A DNA stretch of 64,000 nucleotides from Methanolinea sp. (GTDB lineage Archaea > Halobacteriota > Methanomicrobia > Methanomicrobiales > Methanospirillaceae), in assembly GCA_016699325.1 (NCBI GenBank), contig CP064971.1, positions 868,001 through 932,000 on the forward strand, written 5' to 3'. This document shows positions 1-8,095 of this stretch, one piece after another. The notes beneath the pieces are model-generated. The model did not search any database. It was not told the origin of the DNA and saw nothing but the letters and a program-made list of their open reading frames with translations. A program made the position numbers and the translations under genes. Each line of letters begins with the position of its first letter. Position 1 is the stretch's first letter.

Positions 1-6
1 GGCGGA

Positions 7-116
7 CCGCTCGTCGCTAGTTGCTGATAAACCTCCCTCCTGCTCACTCCCCAGGTGAGTGCCGGAGGGTCGAACCGGGCGGCACGCGGTGCCGACCACG
101 AGGCCCCCCCGAGCGG
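7..116. other. GC-rich segment able to fold into a three-way junction
   Basis: No protein is recognisable here. Complementary arms are visible: CCGCTC (7-12) with GAGCGG (111-116) as a closing stem; CCCTCC (35-40) with GGAGGG (64-69), which encloses CTCAC (43-47)/GTGAG (55-59); and CGGCAC (80-85) with GTGCCG (89-94) around a 3-base loop. This could be part of a structured RNA running off the left edge or a leader of a gene to the left. I could not match it to RNase P, SRP or a known riboswitch. Strand is undetermined. Confidence 0.35.
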
Positions 117-135
117 GAGAGCGGGTGCAAAACGG

Positions 136-149
136 AAAAAACTAAAAAA
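136..149 (-). terminator. T-rich terminator-like run after the small secreted-protein genes
   Basis: On the minus strand two runs of six T separated by AG lie about 12 bases past the last stop codon of the 161-765 gene. Archaeal termination commonly uses T-rich tracts without a hairpin, so this is a plausible terminator. It rests on base composition only. Confidence 0.35.
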
Positions 150-160
150 TTGATGATAGA

Positions 161-765
161 TTAATCGGCCCACTTTGCCGGGCACCCTGGTTTTACCAGA
201 TAGCAGGTCCCTAAAGCATCCATCCCGATTGGGTAAGAAAAACCTGTCTCTGGATTGATGCATTCTTCCCCAAACAATTCTCCTGTACTTGCATTGACAT
301 ACGCCATACATGCACAGAGCGTATGATGGAGGTCGCCAACCGGGATGGCGGGAGGGCAAGATGCGTACATGCATCCTGTCGAAGATGTGGGTGCACTTGT
401 CGGAGTTGGAGTGACGATGAGTTGTTTACTTGGGGAGTCATATTTCCATGGGATAGGGGGAGATGGAGAAACAAACCACGATAGGAGGTATGATTTCCCT
501 GATGACGGAACTGGTGTAGGATGACCAGGTTTGGGAATGAAGAGCCAATTCCTGATGAGGGGATTTCAGGAGTGGGAATTGGATATGTAGGGATGGCCAT
601 CGATTTTGAAATAAGTTCAGAGGTATTGAATTTAGTCTAGTGTACGTTTGATGGTGACATGTAGGATGCGAGAAGGTCGCTCTTGCTGATTGCAATTGCA
701 GGAATGCATATTATTGAACACAGCACAAGGATAAGGATGATAATCCACGTTGCCTTCATTTTCAT
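161..765 (-). pseudogene. broken small secreted protein, paralogue of its upstream neighbour
   Basis: The start at 765 (MKMKATWIII...) gives a signal peptide very like that of the next gene: both continue into ISKSDLL. After about 42 codons a TAG stop follows (...SPSNVH*), and the conserved C-terminal part (161-370: NASTGELF..., ending YLVKPGCPAKWAD) is in another frame. At least one stop and one frame change therefore separate the two ends. The C-terminal part resembles the end of the neighbour (NIETGEV...FIVKEGC). The ATG overlaps the neighbour's stop as ATGA, so the pair was a translationally coupled tandem duplication. Function is unknown; the intact form would be an exported protein of roughly 200 residues with a P/T/S-rich linker (TPTPTSAPTSST). 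Confidence 0.6.
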
Positions 766-1169
766 ATTCGCTCCCATTTAGGCTTCCACGGGGTGATCGG
801 GCACTGGCAGCCTTCTTTCACGATGAAGACCCTCATCCTGTCATCGAAGAAAAGGTGGGTTACTTCTCCTGTTTCTATGTTAAACAGAAGAGCCATGACT
901 CCAGGATGCAGCCCTCCTATCGGTTCGTCAGGTGGGCACGTGAGAGGTTGAGAGAGTTTCCAAAGATACAATTGTTTTGCAGGCGAGAACACGGATGTCA
1001 GGTCTCCCTGGGAAGGTTTCTCACTTAGCGGGGACTTCGCCGTGGTCTCGACTGATATCTGACCGGATGAGTATTGTGATAAGAGGTCACTTTTACTGAT
1101 GGCAACAACAGGAGTGCAGACCATCGCGAGAATAATCATTAATCCGACAATAATTCCCCAGGCTTTCAT
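762..1169 (-). CDS. small secreted protein of unknown function
   Basis: 135 residues from the ATG at 1169 (MKAWGIIVG...); a TTG nine bases further upstream is less likely. Residues 1-25 form a signal peptide (hydrophobic core IIVGLMIILAMVCTPVV followed by A-I-S). The mature part has a middle region with no recognised domain, then GVMALLFNIETGEVTHLF and FIVKEGCQCPITPWKP, with two cysteines close together. A paralogous, broken copy lies directly downstream with a 4-base ATGA overlap. Probably extracellular or membrane-associated. I do not recognise the family. Confidence 0.6.
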   Translation of the reverse strand: MKAWGIIVGLMIILAMVCTPVVAISKSDLLSQYSSGQISVETTAKSPLSEKPSQGDLTSVFSPAKQLYLWKLSQPLTCPPDEPIGGLHPGVMALLFNIETGEVTHLFFDDRMRVFIVKEGCQCPITPWKPKWERI

Positions 1170-1785
1170 ACTAACCAAGATAGGTTCTAATTTAAGGAAT
1201 ATATAAACTGGTATGATAGTCGGAGTTGAAAAATGACGTGCGTTTTACAGTTATTCTGACTTCTCGTGGCGAGGACGTAAGATGTCCATATGATTCTTCG
1301 ATGCCATGTTCACCTTGGTGAAAAAGGGGTACCAAGGTGACCAGGCATTTCAAGGTGGCGCGAGTTGCAATACTCGCATTGGAGGGTTGCACTCCCACAT
1401 CCCGGAATCATTCAGTGGCGAGGTTAATAGTGTCGAGGTTAACAATGAACCACAGCTCGGACACCAGATTGTGGGTGGATCATCACTCATACCTCGGTCT
1501 TCCATTTTCAGAATCAACAGGCTCAGCTACAGGGAGAGTGAAAGTGTAGGAGGCCACAGCGGCCCAAGCGGTGCCAGTTGCCGAGTGTATCAGCACAAAG
1601 TCGAGCGTTGCGAGTCACTGAGCGTCTACTCGCCACATCAAGCCGCAGAAAAACAGGGAGGCGATGTGAGCGGAACGACCCGAAGCGAGGACCGGCCGGA
1701 CCGGAGCGGAAGGGAGTGGAGACGAGCATGGCCGAACGTCCAGAACGCCGGCCCAGGTATCGCTGAAGATGATTTGCAGCGTGGT
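1170..1785. other. 616-base gap without a convincing gene
   Basis: Open frames exist in several phases but none has protein-like composition, a ribosome binding site or a recognisable domain. The right half (about 1550-1780) is GC-rich with direct short repeats such as GGACCGG. The left part, next to the secreted-protein genes, is AT-richer (ATATAAACTGG near 1200) and could hold their promoter. The gap ends at the left inverted repeat of an insertion sequence. Confidence 0.4.
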
Positions 1786-3487
1786 TTATAACCTGACTTC
1801 CGGGTAGTTTAAGCACATAGTCCGAGTGCATCCAGGATAGTTCTCTGTTTCTTTGAAATTTCAGTTATAATCGTCTCTCCCGTCACCAATCGAATCTTCT
1901 TGATCTTGGAAAGTTCGAGGAGAAGACCATCGAGGGTATAATCTTCCAGGAGTCCAGCGTCCTTCATCTGTTTCAGCAGTTTCATCCTCAAAATGAGGCT
2001 GATAAATGTGACAAAAGAAACCCCTTCATTGTAGACTCCTTTTTCACATTCAGAGGGAGAACCTGGAGATCCTGTTTCAAAGTTCGGAATGTTTTCTCGA
2101 TATAATCGCGTTCCCGATAGACGGTGAGACACTCCTTCCAATCGAGTGGTCCATGGGACAGAATGATCTGTTTGCCCATTCTGTTAACCCTCTGTGACAC
2201 GGCATTATTCCGGATTTCGACCACAAACTGGTTACCCTGCACATGCCAGGAGAAATAATTCGAGAACTTTCCTGCGCACTCCTTAAAGATATCATCGGGC
2301 TTCCGCCACCGTGGTATTTTGAGACGCTCAAGTTTCTGTTTCAGGTCATGGAGGCGAACATAGAAGAGATTTCGTTCATCCTGCTCCCGCTTCATGTCAT
2401 AATAGCAAAATGCTTTGATATCATTCCCGTGCACGTCGAATGAGATAGGCTTGACAAAGATCGGATTCTTCTGGTATTTCTGCAGGTATTGCGGGCTTTC
2501 AAGGTCACGTTGAGCTTCGGTGAGAACCTCTTTGACTTGTTTGAGCGTGAGGGACGCAGGTATTACGAATGAGAATCCTTCCTGGACCAGCTCTTCCAGG
2601 TTCCCCTGGCTGAAAAAACCACGGTCGAGCACCAATGTGTAATTGTTGACCCCTATGGCTCCGATTTTCTTGATGGTATTTTTTAAGGTTACGACATCGA
2701 CAATGCTCCCCTGGTAGATGTCATACATAACGGGAATGGCCTGATGCGTGTCGAGAATAAGGGAGAAATTGACTTGTGGAAGGTCCAAGCCATCACGATT
2801 GTACCCATATTCCAGGAGAGATATGAGCTGCGAATAACTTGAGAGACTGGTGATGTCATAGATGAGTGTTGCATCGGTGCCGAGGTTTCGAATGAGGAGA
2901 TGCATGAATTCCTCGGGAACACCGCTGTTGCCAATGGTGGAAAGAAGTTCGCTGATAGATTGGCTGCTCAGATGGAGGTTCGGATTGGTGAGGAAGAGCG
3001 AGCTCTCTTCGTACCAGGTCGATACAAGGTGCATCGCGACGGGATGTAGGATCCGGTTGATGGCTATGGCGAGAATGGTCTCTTTCTCACTCTTGCTGGC
3101 AAGTGTGGAGAGATATTCATCAATGTGCAGGTCCTGGATGATTTGCTGAAGTGGGAGGAGATTTCCATGAGTGAATGCTTCCTTTGGGATTGCAGAGATG
3201 CTTGGGCCTGGAATACCTTCAGTTCTTACTTTTACTGGAACTCCATTGATATTTTTCCCTAAATAATGTGAGGTGTGGCGGGTTTGTTTCTTCACCGGAT
3301 CGTAGTAGGGAACATCCTCATACCAGTATTCTATCCCATTGATCTTCTTGATTCGGCGAATGGGTTTCATATGCTTATAATGTAAGCACATTATATTATT
3401 TAGATCTTGCGGTTGAGGGTCGCATTATAGAATTGGACCGATATTTGATGGAATCATGTGCCTAAAACTCGGGAGGTCAGGTTATAA
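1786..3487 (-). mobile_element. IS1634-like insertion sequence (single copy)
   Basis: The left end (about 1786-1817, TTATAACCTGACTTCCGGG...) and the right end (about 3457-3487; its reverse complement starts TTATAACCTGACCTCCCGAG) form imperfect inverted repeats of about 30 bases. TTATAA at both outer edges is palindromic, so it could be a 6-base target duplication or part of the repeat. The only gene inside is the DDE transposase. Length about 1.7 kb, typical of the family. The first bases CCTGACTT resemble those of the other IS in the window. Confidence 0.8.
1809..3370 (-). pseudogene. IS1634-family transposase, frameshifted near the C-terminus
   Basis: DDE transposase of the IS4 superfamily, IS1634 branch. 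The main frame starts at the ATG at 3370 (MKPIRRIKKINGIEYWYED) and contains the catalytic core: LIYDITSLSSYS (first Asp), LVLDRGFFSQGNLEEL (second Asp) and RDYIEKTFRTLKQDL (Glu in the family's C-terminal YIEKxFRxLK motif). The frame runs out at about 1988 (…MKGFLLSHLSASF*), while the family-like continuation VSFVTFISLILRMKLL...GLCA is in the -1 frame and ends at 1809, inside the left inverted repeat. The shift is next to GGGGTTTCTTTTG, which does not fit an X XXY YYZ slippery heptamer. Either a mutation or a one-base sequence error. Confidence 0.75.
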
Positions 3488-3610
3488 GCAAGACCATAAA
3501 ACCTGCTGGGTAAGATGGCCTCCAGAGAGAAATATCTTAGCATAAGGATATTTAATCAGATTTTATATTTTTCGAAATAATCGACAGAGAGAACCGGACA
3601 CAGGTATCAA

Positions 3611-5126
3611 CCTAACTTCGCCACTTTTCAGTACTTCCATCAAATTTAAACGACTTAACCCAATTCGCCAGAAGCAATTTACCAGTGATTTGGCGCCTCC
3701 AGGCTACCATATCTCTTGATAAAATCTCCAAGAATTGGGCGTATTTCTGGGGAGAAGTTGGAAATGATCTTGACAGGATACCCAAAAGAAGGGTATATGA
3801 TCGTAAGTGTCAAATTCGTGAGATAATTTTTGAGGACTTTCAGATTTTTCACGACGGGATCTTTACAGAAAAGTTGTGTCAAACTCACCAGGACTTTGGT
3901 GAGGAAAACGATCAACACGTACCCGATCACCGCGTGTTTGGACCAGTGCCGGATCGGCCGGAGCTCGGCTCCTTCTTTGAGGTCCCGGATGAACTTCTCT
4001 GCACGGTCACGATTCTTGTAGGCATTCAGGATGTTTTCGGGATCATCATCGATGGTTGATTCAAGCACGAAGAAACCTTCAAGACCGGTTACATAGGGGT
4101 TGGGGATATCGCCAATGATCTTCTGGAGATGACCACGGGCGATGATCCAACCCTCCAGGAGCGATATACTGGCCGAGATCTTTTCCGCGTTCAACCTTCT
4201 TTGTGAGAACCTTCCCCTTCTCCAGGTCTTTCTCAAGTTTCCTTGCTTTCTTCGTCAACTGGTCACAGGCCAGGTCGTCACAGAAAAATATGTACCGGAC
4301 TTCTTCGCCATCCCGATATTTGACACATGAATAGACCCGGTTGCCAGAAACGAATGAAACCTGGCTTTCTTTCCTGGCATGGTAGATCGTTATCTCGTTC
4401 CGGTATGGTCCTTTCTTCTTTGCTTTCAGGGTCAAATAATGGAACTTCAGATCGCGGATCCTTCGTTTGTTATCCTGGGTATTCCCTCCACAGTCAAACA
4501 CCAGAAGACTGCCTTCAGGAAGAACGCTCGAGCATAACCGGATCAGCATCTGCATATGCTTTTTATCCTGAACATTTCCTTTCTGGATGGTCAGCATCGT
4601 CGGTATGTTATTGAGGCCGACACTGATCCCAAATGCGATCTGGAGTTTCCCTGGCTGATTGTCCCGGGAATACCCTAACTCCCCCAGCGGACATTTTGTC
4701 CCCTCAAAGTAACTCGAACTGAAGTCCACGAACTGGGTTGGATCCACGAGGCTCTGCTGGGAGATCCAGCGTTGAAACTGGTCAAGAACAATCGACTTTC
4801 TTTCTCCCAGTCGTTCCAGAGTCCGATACAAACTCCGGTCTGAAATTGTATCTTCAAACCCCAGTGTCTTGAGAAGTTCGTCGGGGGTAAAGTCCAGAAT
4901 CTTATTGATCGATACCGATTGATTGAGTTTGTTGCTGATGAGAAGCTTTTACGGATGGTATGAATGACTTGCTTCGACCACCAACTCCGCCAAGAACTGA
5001 TGCGAAAAAGTTGGTCTCCGAATCAATTCTATCGATTAATGCTATATTACCTAATGAGAAGGCTGTGTTTTTTTGCATGAAATTATATAAACACTACCTT
5101 CTCATCCTTCTTCTGGCGAAGTCAGG
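3611..5126 (-). mobile_element. IS1634-like element B, copy 1 (no target duplication)
   Basis: Ends are CCTAACTTCGCCA at 3611 and, as reverse complement, CCTGACTTCGCCA ending at 5126. Length 1516 bases. It is nearly identical to copies at 15634 and 17785. Unlike those, its flanks (TATCAA left, TTTTCA right) do not match, so the two sides are probably not from one simple insertion; an adjacent deletion or recombination between copies is likely. Its right end lies inside hsdS and supplies that gene's stop codon. Confidence 0.9.
3679..5078 (-). pseudogene. IS1634-like transposase, copy 1, two frameshifts
   Basis: The consensus of the three copies would encode about 434 residues starting MQKNTAFSLGNIAL and ending SLEAPNHW. 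The DDE core is visible: VDFSSSYFEG (Asp), LLVFDCGGNT (Asp) and AEKFIRDLKEG (Glu). Copy 1 has an extra T in the run at 4947-4950, which shifts the frame after about 45 codons, and an extra C around 4155, which shifts it again before the last third. The central fragment (4079-4831) and C-terminal fragment (3679-4236) are open but in different frames. Not expected to make full-length transposase if the sequence is right. Confidence 0.85.
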
Positions 5127-6205
5127 TTTTCAGGTAAGGAATGAGGAGTATTATCGAATATTTCCTGTACATCGGACACGGATTCATCATCGATATTTTG
5201 CTCTGCCAACTGCCCTCTAACTGCAAGTTGTAAAATTGTCTGTCGTAGTGTCAAAATATTTTCTAAACAATCGAACAGTCCATCGAAATTCCCAGTTAAA
5301 TGCTTCCATATCTTCTCCAATTCTTCAGAATCCTTCGCCTTCAGAAGTACTGTAAGTGCCGCCGTCCCATGCAGGACCCTTGATTCGTGCTCTTTCCGCT
5401 GCTGGAACTCAAGGGTATCACAGAGCGCCATGAGGCAGTCGACTTTTTGGACGATGCGTTGCTGTTCGGCGAGGGGAGGAAGGGGGATCAGGATCTGTTT
5501 CATTTCCTGTCCAGATATTTCCTTAAACGTTGTTCCAGATGCTTTGGCATCAATTTCAATTGCAGCTGCTTTTAAAAAATAATAGATATATTCGCTCATT
5601 TCCATGATGAATGGAATACATGATTTAAAACCTTGATTTGTCGCTAAAGAATTTGATGCAATCGCCACATATCCAATCGGAGCCCGACTTGAGAATAGAA
5701 CTGTTCCTTTAGGTAGCAGTTGAGCAGAACTTTCACTCAAACCAATTTCAGAAATATCTCTTCTCCCTCTTTTAACGAATCTCTCTTTCAATCTATAGAG
5801 GTCTGCAGGTGTTAACCAGGGGATTCCATCTTTCACATAATAGTCAGAATTCGAGGTACGTGGTGTCCCCCCTCCAACAATTTGACCAATGTTGCCAAGC
5901 CGCGTCCAAATCCAACTTTCCGGGATCTTATATGGAACATCTGAATCAGATATTTCTTTCAGAGGTCTCTCATTTCTAATCCTGTCCTGCTTCACTAACT
6001 GTTGATTAATAGATTTAATTTTATCGAACAAAACTCTCGCCGGCTCATCGCTCGCATCCTGCGTTCCGAGTTTTCCCCTGACTGCGAGCTGGAGAATGAG
6101 TTCGCGCAGATTAGTTATTCCATTAGGAGAGGTAGCGAGCAAGGGGAATTGCTCTATAAGAAGCGTCGTATCTGCTCGATCAATTAGAGAATTCTTTGAA
6201 TTCAT
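5102..6205 (-). CDS. hsdS: type I restriction-modification specificity subunit HsdS, C-terminally truncated
   Basis: DNA-recognition subunit of the type I R-M complex. The start is set at the ATG at 6205 (MNSKNSLIDRAD, preceded by GGAGAATTCAGAAA) rather than the TTG at 6238. Layout: conserved region LRELILQLAVRGKLGTQD (about residues 35-52), a target recognition domain (IPESWIWTRLGNI... to PLPPLAEQQRIVQK), a coiled-coil region, and a second conserved region LRQTILQLAVRGQLAEQN. Full-length members carry a second recognition domain after this; here the gene ends some 20 codons later, and the last residues plus stop (5102-5126) lie inside the right end of an IS. The protein is therefore a natural half-HsdS of about 367 residues. 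It could be inactive or pair as a homodimer recognising a symmetric site. The gene is AT-richer than hsdR/hsdM. Confidence 0.85.
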   Translation of the reverse strand: MNSKNSLIDRADTTLLIEQFPLLATSPNGITNLRELILQLAVRGKLGTQDASDEPARVLFDKIKSINQQLVKQDRIRNERPLKEISDSDVPYKIPESWIWTRLGNIGQIVGGGTPRTSNSDYYVKDGIPWLTPADLYRLKERFVKRGRRDISEIGLSESSAQLLPKGTVLFSSRAPIGYVAIASNSLATNQGFKSCIPFIMEMSEYIYYFLKAAAIEIDAKASGTTFKEISGQEMKQILIPLPPLAEQQRIVQKVDCLMALCDTLEFQQRKEHESRVLHGTAALTVLLKAKDSEELEKIWKHLTGNFDGLFDCLENILTLRQTILQLAVRGQLAEQNIDDESVSDVQEIFDNTPHSLPENLTSPEEG

Positions 6206-6373
6206 TTTCTGAATTCTCCAATGTTCCCCGAATTCCAAATTTGAAATATCCAGTCATTCATGTCCATTTTTAAATTCCTGCGAAAATTTCCAATATTAAT
6301 CTCTCCAATCTCTCTCCAATTGTTATCCATTTTAGAATTCGGGATTTGCTAATTTGGCAGGAATTCTGTTCCA

Positions 6374-8095
6374 TCATGATGAACGGTCTTTCGATGCGAG
6401 GACCCAGCGTGCTGCCTGGGTTCTTCCAATCGTTTCCAGAGTTCCATCCCTTCGCATTTCCTGGAGAAGGTCCTTGATGAACTGTCGCTTCTGTTTCTCA
6501 TTCAACGCATCTGATACTTTATCTAGCAACAGGTCCTCAAAAGCACTCCATTTCGCTTCATGATAGGTTTCAAGATAGGTGACAATCATCTTCTTGAAAT
6601 AATCTCTATCTAACGATCTCTTCCGGATGTAATCAGCCCGTGTGTCCGTTTCTGCTGCAACTTTTTCAGAGACATAGAGGTGTGGGCGTCTTCCCTCAAT
6701 CAGTCCCTTCGTCTTCAAGGATCTGAATTCGTCCTGTGTAATTTGGCGGCCTTTCTGGACCTTATCAAGTGCGATAACATCGAGCAGATTCAAATCTTTC
6801 CTTCTAATCAGCATCCGGGTATATTTGGGATCGAGTACCTTTCCAATGATCCTCACGCTCACCCGTCCAGGTTCGCTAAGATCATAGTCAGGAAGGGGGA
6901 AATTGCGCTCCCTCTGATGCTGAAACATTCGCCGAATTCCGCTTCCAATTGTATCAATCATATTGAGATTCACCATGGCATTGGCGAGGAATCGGTTTCG
7001 ATACCTGTCCGGTGGTGCATCCTGGATTAGGAGCGATTCAACCGAACCAGGAATGAAATCGCCGCGATTCGTAAAGAGCAGGGAATCGGGGCTCTCTACG
7101 ATTGATATCCGGGCTCCCTGTGAATAGTCCTGATGCGCAATACAGTTATGTAGGGTTTCCCGGATGACCCAAGAATCATACTGTGAGATCTCCACCGGGA
7201 AGAGAGTTTCATCTGAAATATGCCGGTAAGTAAGGTTCCGAATCCTTCGGAATACGTCATTCACCGCAAGAATCAATGGGGGTCCGAAATGAACATAATC
7301 TCTTTCAGTTCCAGATTCATCTTTTAAAACCCAGGTTATTTGGGCTATTGATGGAGAGAGAAAATGCTCTGACTCTGTCCTCCCAAGAAGGACGATTGCA
7401 GTATTGGTGATATTGCCCTCAACGGAGATTTTTGCCCGGTTAAGGAATTCTGAATCCGGCCAGCGGTCGACCTCTTGAGCAAGACTTGGATACTTCTTCT
7501 TGAACTCGTTTCTGGCAAATGAGATGGCATCGGGTTCTAAGTCGGAGATTGAGGCTCCTTCACAGATTCTCGAAGACCAATCGACAGGACCCTGGTTCCG
7601 TATCCGTTCAATCTCATGAAGTGCAAGAGGTTCAAGTGAGTCATGAATCCGACCATAGGCTCGCTCTCTCCATGTTGTAGGGATCCCTCGGGAAGCTGGT
7701 GGAATTTCGAATATGATGACGCGACCAAACGAGGTATTGAACTCATGAATATCAGAAAAAGTCATTTGATGATTTGTCTGCCGGGCAATGCTTTTCTTAA
7801 GATCATCAAGACCAGGGGGCATCAGGCAATAATTTGAGCCTACAATTATCCTTGGCGGTGTATCGGTTACCCCGAAAATTAACCAACCTGCAGATTGGTC
7901 ATTCAGATTTGCCTCATTACTAAGCGCTGAGAAATAACGCCCGAGAGTATCGAAATCGTATGTTGTTCTCGCTTCTTTAAATTCAATCCATTCGGTCTCG
8001 GAGGGAAGGTCCATTAATTCCTGTAATAATCTTGGTAATTCCTCTGGCGTATCATCACCCTCTAATCTACGGTCTGGTTCCCCTTCCAAGCGCAT
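6374..8095 (-). CDS. AlbA_2 (Schlafen-type) domain / GHKL-like ATPase protein in the R-M operon
   Basis: 573 residues. An AlbA_2 domain spans about residues 31-150 (SETEWIEFKEA at the start; a glycine-containing strand GWLIFGV near 70). Around 310-350 lies the HATPase_c_4 signature (ETLHNCIAHQDYS, then LLFTNRGDF). This architecture is often labelled ATP-binding protein or putative transcriptional regulator and frequently occurs in defence loci. It overlaps the 3' end of hsdM by 29 bases and sits upstream of hsdS, so it is co-transcribed with the type I genes. An internal ATG about 84 bases downstream (MDLPSETEW) is an alternative start. Its exact role in the R-M system is unknown. Confidence 0.85.
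   Translation of the reverse strand: MRLEGEPDRRLEGDDTPEELPRLLQELMDLPSETEWIEFKEARTTYDFDTLGRYFSALSNEANLNDQSAGWLIFGVTDTPPRIIVGSNYCLMPPGLDDLKKSIARQTNHQMTFSDIHEFNTSFGRVIIFEIPPASRGIPTTWRERAYGRIHDSLEPLALHEIERIRNQGPVDWSSRICEGASISDLEPDAISFARNEFKKKYPSLAQEVDRWPDSEFLNRAKISVEGNITNTAIVLLGRTESEHFLSPSIAQITWVLKDESGTERDYVHFGPPLILAVNDVFRRIRNLTYRHISDETLFPVEISQYDSWVIRETLHNCIAHQDYSQGARISIVESPDSLLFTNRGDFIPGSVESLLIQDAPPDRYRNRFLANAMVNLNMIDTIGSGIRRMFQHQRERNFPLPDYDLSEPGRVSVRIIGKVLDPKYTRMLIRRKDLNLLDVIALDKVQKGRQITQDEFRSLKTKGLIEGRRPHLYVSEKVAAETDTRADYIRKRSLDRDYFKKMIVTYLETYHEAKWSAFEDLLLDKVSDALNEKQKRQFIKDLLQEMRRDGTLETIGRTQAARWVLASKDRSS

Noticed and set aside
7..116. Assignment of the left-edge structure to SRP RNA or RNase P RNA
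   Set aside because: The diagnostic motifs (the helix 8 GGAAGG...GAGCAG motif of SRP; GAGGAAAGTCC of RNase P) are absent on both strands.
634..642. TAG in the small secreted-protein gene read as pyrrolysine
   Set aside because: The downstream conserved part is in a different frame, so readthrough would not restore it, and no pyl genes or PYLIS-like element is seen.
1306..1791. A 161-codon open frame on the plus strand before the first IS
   Set aside because: Composition is not protein-like (runs of Gly, Ser and Arg without hydrophobic core), no ribosome binding site, no similarity; treated as non-coding.
1985..2040. Programmed -1 frameshifting in the IS1634-like transposase
   Set aside because: The codons at the switch point do not form an X XXY YYZ site and this family usually has a single frame.
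3611..5126. IS copies 1 and 2 as ends of a composite transposon carrying the R-M and primase genes
   Set aside because: Copies are all in the same orientation and copies 2 and 3 have their own 6-base duplications, so they look like independent insertions; nothing supports joint mobility.
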